NCBI GenBank assembly: GCA_019096065.1
Contig: JAGUCH010000008.1
Coordinates: 253,001 to 317,000, forward strand
Source: Paracyclopina nana
Lineage: Eukaryota > Arthropoda > Copepoda > Cyclopoida > Cyclopettidae
Reading direction: 5' to 3'
Length of the DNA: 64,000 nucleotides
The translations under genes were made by a program, and so were the position numbers. Each line of letters begins with the position of its first letter. The stretch's first letter is position 1. Of the stretch, positions 23,510 to 35,593 are shown piece after piece. Below the pieces are notes generated by a model. That model did not search any database. It was not told the DNA's origin and saw only the letters and a list, made by a program, of their open reading frames with translations.

Positions 23510-24605
23510 CTAGTGCCTCTAGTTAGTGCCTTTAAGTGCCAGTTAAACTTAGCTGACAGCTTTGAGGACTTTAAGTCGTATTTAAAGTGCCTTTCACTCA
23601 AAGTTCCTGTTAATCTTAGTGCCTTTCACTCTAAAGAACCTTTTACTATAAGTGCCTTTGACACCAAGTTCCTTTGGCTCTCAGCGCCTTTTACTTTAAG
23701 TGCCTTTGACTCTAAGAGCTTTTTGGTTCTATGTGCCATTGACTTTGAGTTCTTTTGCTCTTAGGGCCTTTTACTCTTAGTGCTTTCTACTTAAAGTGCC
23801 TTCGACTCAAAGTGCTATTTGCTCTTCGTGCCTTTGACTCTTCGTGCCATTTACTCTAAGTGACTTTGATTCTTTGGCTCTACCTGCCATTGACTTTTAG
23901 TGTCTTTTGACTTTTAGTGCCTTTGACTCTAAGTGCCTTTTTACTCTAAGTGCCTTAGGGTATTAGTACCTTTAGGTCTAAGTGCCTTTTACAGAAAGTG
24001 CCTTTGGCTCAATGTGCCATTGACCTTTAGTGTTTTTTGCTCTTTGTGCCTTTTACCTAAAGTGCCTTTTACCAAAAGTGCCTTTTACCTAAAGTGCCTT
24101 TGACCCTATGTGCTATTTGCTCTTCATGCCTTTGAGTCTTAGTGACTTTGATTCTAAGTGACTTAGGCTCTACCTGCCATTGACTTTTTGTGTCTTTTGA
24201 CTTTTAGTGCCTTTGACATTAAGTGCCAAATGATATTAGTACCTTTAGTTCTTAGTGCCTTTTACAGAAAGTACCTTTGACTCTAAGTGCTTTTTGGTTC
24301 TATGTGCCATTGACTTTGAGTGTCTTTTACTTTAAGAGCCTTTGACTCTGAGTGCCTTTGGCTCTAAGTACCATTTACTTTTAGCGCCTTTAGAATTTAG
24401 TGCCTTTTACTAAAAGTGTCTTTAACTTAAAGTGTCTTTAACATAAAGTGACTTTGACTCTAAGTGCCTTTTGCTTTTTGTGCCTTTGACTCTGAGTGCC
24501 TTTTGCTCTTAGTGCCTTTGACCTAAGTGCCTTTTACTCTAAGTGCCTAATGACATTAGTGCCTTTAGCTCTTAGTGCCTTTTACAGTAAGCCCCTTTTT
24601 AAGGG
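23510..24605. repeat. Minisatellite of AGTGCCTTTGACTCTA units
   Basis: About 60 units of 14-19 bp with core AGTGCCTTT followed by GACTCTA, TACTCTA, GGCTCT or TACTAAA. Unit length is variable and drift is strong. The array ends about 195 bp before the first visible exon of the Ig/FN3 gene. Open frames through it are trivial. Confidence 0.85.
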
Positions 24606-24799
24606 CTTCACTGTAAATTAACAGCAAAAAATCGATTTTTCGACTGCTCCCACATAAGTGCAGTTGAGAAACGACTGCCATAAATTTCCGTTAATTTAGA
24701 GACATCAGAGCTGAGCACGAGGTTAAATAAGGGGTCAATTTAATGGCTGACTTTTATGGCCTTTTCTCAATTTAACTCCTTTATTTGCCTTTTTTGCAG

Positions 24800-27700
24800 G
24801 ACTTCCCCAGCAAGGAACCGAATACATGTATGACTCTTCTGATGATTACACTTATGATGATGAAGTTTTGCAAGGTGAAGAACAAGAGAAGGAAATCAAG
24901 CATGACATCAGCTTTAAAAACACTGGAGCTTCTCTCACTGTGGACAAAGGCACCACAATTAGGCTGCCTTGCCTAGTTGACTCATTTCCAGGTATGAAAA
25001 AAAAATGTTTTACTTTTTGAGAAAAGAGGAAAATAATGGGAGTCTATTAACACTTGTCTTATCCAAATATTGGCTGCAGTTCACTCTGTTTGTTTTGGAG
25101 CTCCTCTTCTTCTTTTACAGTCTCCCCGCAATGTGCTGATTCATGGCAGAACCTTGAAAAAACAATGTGAAGCATTGAGTTTTAGGCAAAGTCCATAAAA
25201 GTGAAAAGACCCTAAATTCAATTTAAACTGGGGTCTTCTTTATGATCTTTTGTTGAATTTTGAGTTTTTGAGGGAGTTTTCCTTGCTTGAATAATTGATA
25301 AGTTTTAGCGCACTTTTTGCTCATTTTATTTGTATTTGCAAAAAGTCCAGGTTTGCTTGACTTTCTGAAGATGATTCATAAAATACCTTGTTTCTAATTT
25401 TTAATTTAGAAAACATCTTATTTCATAACTTTTATCTGAAATTTGCTTTGTTAAGCTGCTTTTCCTTACTTGAACATTTTGAATCGCATTCCAAACTCAC
25501 ATTGTTAATCCTAAAAAAGCCCACTTTAGCGTGATTTTTAAAAGATGAGACATAAAACAACTTTTCTCTCATTTTCAATTTTAAATCCATCTTATTTGAT
25601 GACTTTTTGCTCTAACTCAGCAAACAAAGAAGCTAACTATAGAATTACTTTCGAATATTAGCCGCTTTCAGCACACTTTGATAGCAGTATGTTGTTTTTT
25701 TACCCCTTCATTATTATTCTGCCTCTTTTTTGTGGGATCTGACATTAACATATGTGCTCATGTGAGATGAGATCATGTTATTGATTTTTACAGTGACAAA
25801 TGATCTTTTTTTTTGTTCTCAGTGAATTCCCTTGTAATTGTCCAATTACTTTGAGGGAGGTGGGGCCAAAAAAAAGGTCATAATGACTGTCCAATATTTT
25901 TGGGGTGTTTTCAAGCCAAATGTACTACAATGCGGACAATGGTAATTTTGACTGCAGAACTGCAGCTGGAATACAGACATTTCCATGAAAACTGAGACGA
26001 TTTCCACATTGCAGCCAACTGCTGGTTATTTATGGCTTTCCCCAATAATGAACAGAACAATTTGCTACATTTTCACTCCAAAAAAGAAAGAGAGTTTGGC
26101 CCATGATAAAAGGGCTCGGTTTTATTTGGCATTGACCTAAATTGACCAAAATTAGGCCTCAGGTTTTTTGGCTTCATAAACTTGTTTTGCTCAATATTTC
26201 TTGGTTCAATTTTCAAGTTATTTTGCATAAATTAGCTCAGAATTTTATTTGGGCCAAAATTGGTCCTACAAACATGTTTTTAACAAAAAAATGGTTATTC
26301 TTACATTTTTAAGCAAAAATTGGTTCTACAAGCTTTTTTAAAAAAAATTGGTTCTTCAAGCTTTTTTGTGAAAATTGGTTCTAAAACATTTTTAGCAGAC
26401 AAAAATTGGTTCTTGAAACAATTCTTAGCAAAAAAGTTGTTCTTCTAACATATTTGCGCCGAAAATTGCTTCAACAAACCTTAAAGAAGCAAAAAAGGGC
26501 CTAACATTAAAAAAAGCTCAAAGAAATATTTCATGCCTTTTTTGCCTCACTTATTTCTGTCCAAATAAAAATTGGCTCCCTATTTTTCTTGGTTCAATTT
26601 TCACGTTTTTTTTGCATAAATTAGCTCAGAATTTTATTTGGGCCAAAATTGGTCCTACAAACATGTTTTTAACAAAAAATTGGTTATTCTTACATTTTTA
26701 AGCAAACATTGGTTCTACAAGCTTTTTTTGTAAACATTGGTTCTACAAACATTTTTAGCAAAAATTGGTTCTTGAAACATTTCTTAACAAAAAAGTTGTT
26801 CTTCTAACATATTTGCGCCGAAAATTGCTTCAACAAACCTTAAAGAAGCAAAAAAGGGCGCCTAACATTAAAAAAAGCTCAAAGAAATATTTCATGCCTT
26901 TTTTGCCTCACTTATTTTTGTCCAAATAAAAATTGGCTCCCTATATTATTCAGTGGGTCTAATGAAAAAGTTTGGTATTTCAGCATTTGGCCTTCCTTCC
27001 TTTTTTTCGGCCAAATAAATGAGAGCATTCCTCAAGGCTGGGCCTGTTTTTTGTAATGTGCATCAAAATTGCCCTCTGAGTGCAAATAAAGGATTCTCAA
27101 GAATGCCCAACTGCATTTTTCTCCTTCATTGAAATGCTCAAAGTTGAGCAACTGCAAAATTACTAAAGAGGCGACTCATGCTTAATTTGTAGATCCAATT
27201 CGATCCTGATTCACGCCCCCTTTTTGTTCCTCTGACCATGGCCAAAGTTGGGCAAATGAGATTTGTCACAGACAGCAGAAAATCGGGTAGGGTAAAACAC
27301 CTACAATTTTTTCTGGCTCATCCTCTATAATTAGACTGCCTACTTTTCATGACATTGATGTATTTAATGCCATATTTACACCTTTGAACGCTTAAAACAT
27401 AACCAAAAACGTACAATTTTGTCATTTTTTCATTTATTAATATCTTTTTAAAAAACTAACAACGGAATTATAATTCATTTTTAAAATCATAAATATAAGT
27501 ATTTCCAAAAAACTTTTTACTTTTATCAGTTATAAATATTATATCTATTTTTGTTGATCAAAGTGAGTTATGCAGTTTTTTAAAAAAAACAACTTTTTTT
27601 TGCCTGAATTTTTTTTTAAAAAAAGTATTAAAAATGCGAAAAAGTCATAAATATCACATTATATATTATTATATTAAATGGAAATGATGATTTTAATTGA

Positions 27701-30700
27701 ATATAATTTAATTAGATATTTTAAAAAAGTTTTTACTTTTTAGCCTTGAAATTGAAAAATGGGAATTTCAGTAAAAATACACTAAATAGTACATAAATTA
27801 CCAAAATGCAGCCAATTTGTCTCACGCTATCCACAAATTGCCCCTCTCATATCTCTCACAAAAGGACAAAGGCCCCGTTCATGTATAGCACACCAAATAT
27901 TGACTTGCACATGAACGGGGCTTTTGTTCACTTCAAGCAGAAAACAAATTGATAATTGCGCCTGAGAAACTTGCCCCAGACATTCAATTTTGTGTCTGCG
28001 TGGATTTGCCCTCCTAAAAAAGGAAGAAGGGGTTTTATGAGAGTGAATTTCCGCCAAATGAGACAGACGCAAAGTTGTCACATATATATTCAATCTTGTT
28101 GCGGTTGCGTCACGTTTACCTTCTTCCGTTTGCCCTTTTTTGGATACTTGCCCATTTTCTGATTTCAAACTCAAATATAGACGAGTGGTAAGTAAGAGTA
28201 GAATGTCAGAAGGGTGCAAGGCCAATGGGTTCATGTCCGGAAGGGCAGATGTCCATTAGAAAATGTCCAAAATGTCAAATATCCATTCGAGCAATTGTTC
28301 GAAATGGGCAAATGTCAAGAAGGGCAATTGTCTATAAGGGCAATTGTAAATAAGGGCAAATGTCAAGAAGAGCGATTGTTAATAAGGGCAATTGTACGAA
28401 AAGGGCAAATGTCAAGAAGGGCAATTATCAATAAGGGCAATTGTACGAAAAGGGCAAATGTCAAGAAGGGCAATTGTAAATAAGGGCAAATGTCAAGAAG
28501 GGCGATTGTCAAGAAGGGCAATTGTAAATAAGGGCAATTGTAAATAAGGGCAAATGTCAAGAAGGGCGATTGTAAATAAGGGCAATTGTACGAAAAGGGC
28601 AATTGTCAATAAAGGCAATTGTAAATAAGGGCAAATGTCAAGAAGGGTGATTGTCAAGAAGGGCAATTGTAAATAAGGGCAATTGTTTGAAAAGGGCAAA
28701 TGTCAAGAAGGGCGATTGTCAAGAAGGGCAATTGTAAATAAGGGCAAATGTCAAGAAGGGTGATTGTCAAGAAGGGCAATTGTAAATAAGGGCAATTGTT
28801 TGAAAAGGGCAAATGTCAAGAAGGGCGATTGTCAAGAAGGGCAATTGTAAATAAGGGCAATTGTAAATAAGGGCAATTGTCATGAAGGGTAATTGTTCAA
28901 AAGGGCAAATGACTATCAACAAAAATGTCCACATTGGTGCAATTCATTATGGGTTACGTCCATAAGGGCACATTTCCAGGCAGACTAATGTCCAAAAAGG
29001 CAAAAGTCCAGAAGGGCAAATGTCTATGAGGGCTAATGTCTATGAGGGCAAATGTCTATGAGGACTAATGTCTATAAGGGTAAATGTCTATGAGGGCTAA
29101 TGTCTATGAGGGCAAATGTCTATAAGGGCAAATGTCTATAAGGGCAAATGTCTATAAGGGCAAATGTCTATAAGGGCAAATGTCTATAAGGGCAAATGTC
29201 TATAAGGGTGAAAGTCTATAAGGGCAAATGTCTATAAGGGCAAATGTCTATAAGGGCAAATGTCAAAAAGGGCAAGAGCCATTTAAAGTTTATGTTCATA
29301 ATGTCCATAAGGGCATATTTCTAAAAAGACCAGTGGACCGAAAGGGCAAAATAAGTGCAAATGTCTAAAAGGGCAAGACCCCAAAAGGACAAATGCCCTA
29401 AAGGACAAATGCCCAAAAGGACAAATATCAATTAGGGCAAATGTGCTCAGGGGCAAAATCAACCATGGCAAAAGTAAAGAGGGAATCGTCCTAGCACCCA
29501 AAATTGTTCACATTGGGAAAAGCTGCCATAAAAACAAGCCGCCATTTTGGAAAGCGTGTTGCTGTAAAAGTAAGAGGGTGACTCTGAAAAACTGTTGTCA
29601 AAGTACTTCTCTTTCTCTAACTGACGGTGGGGAAGAGAGGGGCATAAAATTGCTTTTTTATGACCCTTGGAGTGTGGAGAAGTTTTTACCCTTGCATTTT
29701 TTTTTTTGCTTCCAGAGAGTTTTGTCATCATGTGGAAAAAGGTGGACGAGTCTGCCCCTGACGCCAACAATTTCCTGGCAATTGGCAAGACCGTGGTCAA
29801 GGCTGAAATGTCCTCAAGGATGACAGTGGAGAATGTGAGAGAGGGATCGAATAAAGGCTCCACCCTGGTCATTGGGCTGGCTGAAGAGGAGGACGCGGGC
29901 CAATATGTCTGCCAACTTGGGTCAACAAATGCTAAAGAGCTCAAGCACACGGTCACTGTGAGAGGTGAGGCGCCGCCGAGTCTGGCCTTTGTTTACATCT
30001 TGGCGCCGCCAAGTCTAGACGCTTTTCTCTTAAAAAACGCTTTTATAACTTAGTTTTGGCACTAGAAAGAGGTGAGGCGCCGCTGAGTCTGGCCTTTGTT
30101 TACATCTTGGCGCCGCCAAGTCTAGACACTTTTCTCTTAAAAAATGCTTTTATAACTTAGTTTTGGCACTAGAAAGAGGTGAGGCGCCGCCGAGTCTGGC
30201 CTTTGTTTGCATCTTGGCGCCGCCAAGTCTAGACGCTTTTCTCTTTTAAAAAACGCTTTTATAACTTAGTTTTGGCACTAGAAAGAGGTGAGGCGCCGCC
30301 GAGTCTGGCCTTTGTTTAAATCTTGGCGCCGCCAAGTCTAGACACTTTTCTCTTTTAAAAAACGCTTTTATAACTTAGTTTTGGCACTAGAAAGCACTAA
30401 TTACTTTTGTTTTTCAACTTTTACATAGCTTTGAATCAAGTGCATTTTTTGTGCATCACCCTCTATTTTAGATATTTATCTATTTTAGATGTGATAACAT
30501 TTTTTGTGGATCTCCCTTTATTTTAGACATTTTTCACGAAAATTCAACCACTTTTTCTAAAAAAATTCTCTAATAAAAAGTCGGTTTCACTTTTTTCGGA
30601 TCAAACTCTATTTCAAGACATTTAAAGATTAAATTGCTAAGACATCTTCAGTTTCATCTTCATAGAGGATTGCCATTAAAAAACAGTATTTAATAAGTTT

Positions 30701-33700
30701 TTTAGTCAGTTTCATTTTTTGTGGGGATCACCCTTTATTTTAGACATTTTTCACAAAAAAACACTATTTTTTGGATCACACTCTAAGTACTTTCCTAAAG
30801 CTGTAAATAAGAGCAGATTAGCAAGGGTATCAAATGAAGTTGTCTAAAGGGTGGTCATTATTTTCCCATTAGACATCTTAAGCAATCCATCATCAAGTTG
30901 GTGCAATTATTTAATTCTCACCTTTTATTTTCCAGATCCGCCAAGCATTTCCAAGACTCCGAGCAACGGCCTTTACAAGGCTTTCAAGGGTGATGACGTC
31001 GTCCTTTCCTGCGTTGGCAAAGGCAACCCGAGGCCTTCCATCACGTGGTCCAGACTGGTGAGTCAAAAAGTCCCCTTTTCATGCCCAAAAACGCCTAATC
31101 CAATTTTCAGATGATTTCTACATAACACTGAACTACTCAGTTCATTTTTTTATGAATCAGACTTTTTGTTATATCTGGATTTTTATGAATCAGCCCTTTT
31201 TTTGGCAAAGTTCGATTTATTAAGAATCAGACTTTTTTTTTTTTGAACGTCAATCCGGTTTCTTAAGAATCAGACTTTTTTTAGCAAAGTTCGATTTTTT
31301 AAGAATCAGACTTTTTGTTCTATGTTCCAAGTTAATCCCGTTTTTCAAGAATCAGACTTTTTTAGCAAAGTTTGATTTTTTAAGAATCAGACTTTTTGTT
31401 CTATGTAAGTTAATCCCGTTTTTTAAGAATCAAACTTTTTTAAAAAACTAAGTCTGGCTTTTTATGAGTCGGACTTTTTTTTGCTCATTAAAAGTCAATC
31501 CGGATTTTTAAGAATCAGACTATTTTCAAAGTTCTGTTCCATTTTTTGTGGGTCGGACTTTAAATTGATCTCAGTCCCGTTATAACGGTTTTTTTCCAAA
31601 TAAATTCAGTTGCGCTCTTTTACGGATCAGACTCACATCTCATTCTGTTTTTGAAGATTCGCACCATAATCTGAATCTCAGTACCGTTATAACGGTGTTT
31701 TTCAAACTGAATATCAGTCCCGATGTAATGGTTTTTTTCAAAACGACGCTTTTCTGAGGATCTCTTTTTTGGGCACTTCCCTTAAAACAGCAAAATCCGT
31801 TAGAAAACCCGTTAAATATCGGTTTTTAAGACTCACATTATAGGCTGAATCTCAGTACACCTTTTAATTGTTTTTCAAGAAAGAGGCTTTTCAACAGATT
31901 TTTTGGGCACTTCCGTTAAAAAATGCAAAATCCGTTAAAAACCGTTAAATTTCTGTTTTTCAAGACTCACCCAGTAAACTAAATTTCAGTCCCGTTATAA
32001 TTGTGCTTTCAAAAAAGATGCTTTTCTACTTCCGTTAAAATACCGCAAAATCCGTTAAGCAACCCGTTAAATATTTGCAGAACAAAAAAATGCCTGACGG
32101 CCGCGACAAAATTGACGGCACCGAGTTGAGTTTCCGTAAGGTTGACCGTCACCACTCGGGGAGTTACGTGTGCACCGCCAATAACGGTTACGGCCAGGAG
32201 GTGCGCGAGAAGATCCACCTGGAGGTGGAGTTCGCACCTGAGGTGGAGGTGGAGGAGTACTTCATCCACGTCACGGAGGACAACCAGGTGGAGCTGGTGT
32301 GCAATGTGCACGCGCAGCCGCAGGCCACTGTGCAGTGGTTCAAGAATTCCATCGAGTTAACGGACGACGACGTTAAGCTGGAGAAACTCGGGCACAAGCA
32401 CACGCTCACCATTCCGTCGGTGAGCCACGCAGACTACGGAAATTACACCTGCAGAGCCAAAAACGCCCACGGAGAGTCATCCAAAATTCTCGAAGTGTCA
32501 GGTGAGCACAAGCTTTTAACTTTTTCCGTTAACCCGCTTTTTTTGAATTTTGGAATTGTCTCCTAAAAGTGCTCAGTGGATTATTTTGAGAATTTGACAT
32601 TTGTAAACAGTGCTCAGTGGATTATTTGGATATTTTGAATCTTTTAACTAGTGCTCAGCGGATAATTTTGAGGTTATGAATCTTTTAACTAGTGCTCAGT
32701 GGATTTTTATAAGATTTTGAATCTTTTTACTAGTGCTCAGCGGATTATTTTGAGAATTTGAATCTTTTAAACAGTGCTCAGTGGATTATTTTGAGATTTT
32801 GAATCTTTTTAACTAGTGCTCAGCGGATTATTTTGAGAATTTGAATTTTTTAAACTGAGATCTAGAAGCATTTAAACAGCGCTCAGTGGATTATTTTTAG
32901 ATTTTGACTCTTTTAAAAAGTGCTCAGTGGATTTTTATGAGATTTTGAATCTTTGAAACAGTGCTTAGTGGGTTATTTTAGAAACTGACTTTGTTTAAAA
33001 AGTGCTCATTGGATTATTTTGAGATTTTGAATCTTTTTTAACAGTGCTAAGAGGATTATTTTGAGAATTTGAATTTTTTCAAAAAGTTCTTAGTCTGGGG
33101 TTATTAGAAATTTTGAATTTGAATGTCTCCCGTCAAATGGCTTTTCTTGAATTTTTGACGTGTTATTTAAATGTGGACTATTTTGAATCATATAGTTGTG
33201 AGTTGGCAATTTATGGAGATGCAATATAATGAAATAATCTACTGTGAATCATGAAATCACTTTTTTGACTATCTGCTGCATGAGCAAAGGATGATTTGCT
33301 CATTTTGATAATTTCCAAAAGTGCGATGGAAAAAGGAGAAATAATCCACTGTGTCATCATTTAAAGCTTTTATATTTGCTTTATGCACAAACGATTCTTA
33401 AAAAAGTCAAATAATCCACTGTGTCACCAAACAGTTGCTTGAAAATCTGCACAGTGGATTTTTTGGCCTTTTTGGGCCCAAAACTGACTTTTTCTCTTGA
33501 ATGCGTGAAAAAACGATGAAATAATCCACTGTTCCAAATAACTGCTTTTCAATAATGTGCACAGTGGATTATTTTGTCATTTCGAGACCACACTGGCAGA
33601 ACGCGAAATAATCCACTGTGGATCAAGTTTTCATCAATTTGGCACAAAATCGAAAAAATACCGTTTTTGCACAGTGGGCTCTTCACGAATCAAGAGCCCA

Positions 33701-34772
33701 TAATTTATTTAAAAATATATGTATATAATTTTAGAATATAAGCCCGCACAATTGCTTATCGCTTCTTTTGCTTCCCGCAAAAAAAAATAAACAGGTTTGG
33801 CCGGCTTCGCGGATTTCAAGTCGGCTCCGAGCGGAATCGAACCCAGTACATACCTCCTTGAATGGGTGTCCGAGAGCCGCTCCGCTATCGAGGAATTCGA
33901 GCTTATTTGGCGGCAGGAGGGCGGGGAGTGGGAGGGATTCATCGTCCCCGCCCACCAGCAAAACTCCTTCAATTGGCACGGGAAGCACAGCTTTTCCGGC
34001 CTCAAACCAGCGACGCGTTTTGAGGCCAGAGTGGCGGCCAAAAATGCCGAAGGATGGTCGAGGCCGTCGCCGTCCTTCCATTTCGCGACATTTGGAGCTG
34101 GTAAGTGTAATAGATACACTTTTCAGTGTATCCTGCCCCACCAACCATCAGCACAACACAATCGGCTATTTTAAATCCAAGAAAATGCGCTTTTTAAAAA
34201 ATATCAAAATATTCCCCAGAGTGGAATTCCATTTTTTTATTTAGTAAAGAAAAAGCCAATTGTGTCTTGTTTGAGCGTATGTAGTGTGATAATCCCGCTT
34301 TTTGGCATGCTTTAAAAAAATTCCACACACCAAAACAAACAAACAAATCATTTTAATACAGATGAGCAAGTCACATTGCAACCCAGTGGTGATGTCATGG
34401 ATGACCAAGATGTGCCCACTGTGATGGGGGAAGGTCAGCTGTAGATTAAAAACAGAAAAAAAATTAACTTGCACACAGTGGGCTTTTTTTCTCACCCCAT
34501 TCAGCCCACTGTGCGCCATATTTTTGTTGTTGTTTTTTTGTTGTCCGCTTATTAATTCTCTCATATCATACTTTTATATGTATATTATCCCATATATATA
34601 TATTTGTGTTGTCCCTAGTTTGTATGGATGAGGAAATATTTTTTTAATTATTTTTTTTTAAATTTCAGAGCCACTCAGAGAGGTGAACGGAGCACCATCG
34701 ATCTCAGCAAAAAGCCAGTTCATCCCCGTAATCTCAGCAATTTTTGTCATCCTCATAGCCAAATTACTATAA
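24800..34772 (+). CDS. Klingon-like GPI-anchored cell-adhesion protein (3 Ig + 1 FN3), 5' part outside window
   Basis: Seven exons are supported by splice sites and reading frame: 24800-24991, 29716-29964, 30936-31057, 32081-32501, 33795-34100, 34362-34433 and 34669-34772. Phases agree at every junction and 487 residues are visible. Order: an acidic, tyrosine-rich segment (YMYDSSDDYTYDDE); Ig1 (LPCLVDSFP..FVIMWKK..DAGQYVCQLG); Ig2 (VVLSCVGKGNPRPSITW..SGSYVCTANNGYG); Ig3 (VELVCNVHAQPQATVQW..YGNYTCRAKNAHG); FN3 (FSGLKPATRFEARVAAKNAE); and a short hydrophobic end (FIPVISAIFVILIAKLL, then stop), as expected for a GPI signal. Three Ig plus one FN3 plus GPI is the layout of Drosophila Klingon and Wrapper, which are neuronal and glial adhesion proteins. 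The first exon starts in mid-codon, so the signal peptide is upstream of the window. The exon 6 donor (GTCAGC) is weak. Orthology to klingon rather than wrapper is inference. Confidence 0.85.
24992..26185. other. Klingon-like gene intron, no feature
   Basis: The beginning of the 4.7-kb intron between the first two visible exons. No nested gene, RNA gene or repeat array was recognised in this part. Confidence 0.5.
26190..26968. repeat. 389-bp tandem duplication
   Basis: GGGCCAAAATTGGTCCTACA occurs at 26251 and again 389 bp later at 26640. Flanking text is matched over the whole unit with small indels (TTGCATAAATTAGCTCAGAA before, AAAAATTGGTTCTTGAAACA after). Inside each copy, AAAATTGGTTCT recurs several times. 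The copies are about 95 percent alike by eye, so the duplication is recent. Confidence 0.85.
26969..28215. other. Intron sequence with one strong hairpin
   Basis: Mostly A/T-rich with no exon seen. At 27864-27929 a stem of about 21 bp is formed by AAAGGCCCCGTTCATGT (27868-27884) and ACATGAACGGGGCTTTT (27909-27925), with a 24-base loop and four more outer pairs. It is markedly GC-richer than its surroundings. It could be a small inverted repeat or a structured RNA, and nothing in the sequence decides between them. Confidence 0.45.
28225..29465. repeat. Minisatellite of AAGGGCAAATGTC / AAGGGCAATTGT units
   Basis: About 75 units of 14-16 bp. The left block (28310-28910) mixes AAGGGCAAATGTCAAG, AAGGGCGATTGTCAAG and AAGGGCAATTGTAAAT. 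The right block (29010-29260) is a more homogeneous ATAAGGGCAAATGTCT. Composite runs of three or four units recur, showing higher-order duplication. The frames it leaves open on both strands are artefacts of the repeat. Confidence 0.9.
29965..30394 (+). repeat. Four tandem copies of a 107-bp unit carrying the exon 2 splice donor
   Basis: Starting exactly at the donor of the exon ending at 29964, the unit GTGAGGCGCCGCCGAGTCTG ... ACTAGAAAGAG repeats with starts at 29965, 30072, 30179 and 30288. Each later copy again begins AGAG|GTGAGG, so three duplicate donor sites follow the real one. The unit contains TTGGCGCCGCCAAGTCTAGA, a member of the GGCGCC/TCTAGAC motif family. Confidence 0.9.
30395..30935. 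other. Intron 2 remainder with weak short repeats
   Basis: TTTTGTGGATCACCCTTTATTTTAGACATTTTTCAC-like text appears three or four times in diverged form (30455-30760). The stretch ends in the acceptor of the exon at 30936 (CCTTTTATTTTCCAG). Confidence 0.5.
31125..32070. repeat. Intronic TTTAAGAATCAGACTTTTT repeats, then CCGTTA-rich segment
   Basis: From 31130 to 31560, about ten copies of TTTTTAAGAATCAGACTTTT alternate with AGCAAAGTTCGA or TGTTCTATGTAAG. From 31560 to 32070 the text changes to CAGTCCCGTTATAACGG, AAAATCCGTTA and AAAACCGTTAAAT blocks repeated about three times. This is a further cluster of the CCGTTA component seen in the 7-11 kb region. Confidence 0.7.
32562..33120. repeat. 57-bp tandem repeat, GTGCTCAGTGGATTATTTTGAG
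   Basis: About ten copies of AGTGCTCAGTGGATTATTTT followed by GAGATTTTGAATCTTTTAAC, with period near 50-60 bp. The core CTCAGTGGATTATTTTG differs from the hairpin-family end CACAGTGGATTATTTTG by one base, so this array probably derives from it. Confidence 0.8.
33228..33690. repeat. Cluster of hairpin-family ends before FN3 exon
   Basis: Ends in both orientations alternate: AATAATCTACTGTG (33233), AATAATCCACTGTG (about 33340, 33410 and 33600), CACAGTGGATTATTTTG (about 33560), CACAGTGGATTTTT (about 33450) and AATAATCCACTGTT (about 33520). The segment ends about 100 bp before the FN3 exon. Confidence 0.7.
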
Positions 34773-35593
34773 AAAAACCGAATCATGAAAGTGAGTACTT
34801 TTTAAAAAAATTAAAAAAAACCGAATATTTATCCTTCTAAAAATATTGATTTTCAAAGAAATATTTCTTTAAGTAATTGTTTGTTTTTATAAAAGTTTTT
34901 TAATAATTGTTTAAAGACATTTTTTAAAAAAATTGTCTTTAAAGAAATTTTTTGAATAATTTTTTTAAAGAAAATGTTTTTTAAATAATTTATTTTTAAA
35001 GATATTTTTTTTGTTAAATATGTTTTTTTTAATAGTTTTGTTGTTTTTTCAGAAGTGGTGTGGACATTTGACAAATTTCATCATATGAAAACCAGATCAA
35101 AGATTGCATCCACTTTATTACACATTAAATTATGGTTCCTCCTCCAAACTGAAGAAGAAAGTCATACCAAAGTTTTTTGGTGGATGTTTTTGCATCAATG
35201 CAGCAGTATCAGCAACACTAAGAAGAAGAAGAAGAAAACTCCATTTTGCTTTGGACTCAGCTATTAATTAATTAATATTTTTCCAAAAGTTTGTCACGAT
35301 TGGGTTCTTAATATAAAATATGTACACCTTTCTTTTAAAATCAGTTCACAAAAGTCTGAATGTGTTCAATTTCCTCCTCAAAGAGTCAAAAAAGAAGTAA
35401 AAAGAAAGATTTTTCCCGGAAAAAAAAACAAGTTGTGCATTGGCTGTGATAAGTTCACAGGAGGAAATTTTCATTTTAACCATTTCGCATTACACGAAAA
35501 ATTCAATTGTGTTTTTTGTGGATGATGATGAGACCATTATATGTATGTATGAAAATGATTTCAATGACTGATGTACAGATGTTTGTGAATAAA
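34773..35593 (+). terminator. 3' UTR and poly(A) signal of the klingon-like gene
   Basis: After the stop at 34770-34772, GTGAGTAC (34791) and TTTTTTCAG (ending about 35052) could bound a 3' UTR intron made of nearly pure A/T text. The first AATAAA downstream is at 35588-35593 (GTGAATAAATGG), a plausible poly(A) signal. No competing gene lies before the promoter of the next one. Confidence 0.45.

Noticed and set aside
28225..29465. Regularly spaced short repeats resembling a CRISPR array
   Set aside because: Units are 14-16 bp with no unique spacers, in a clearly eukaryotic intron. This is a minisatellite.
32142..32412. Alternative frames over the Ig2/Ig3 exon
   Set aside because: Low-complexity Arg/Ser/Thr readings of GC-richer coding DNA. 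The Ig frame has canonical Cys and Trp and correct splice phases.
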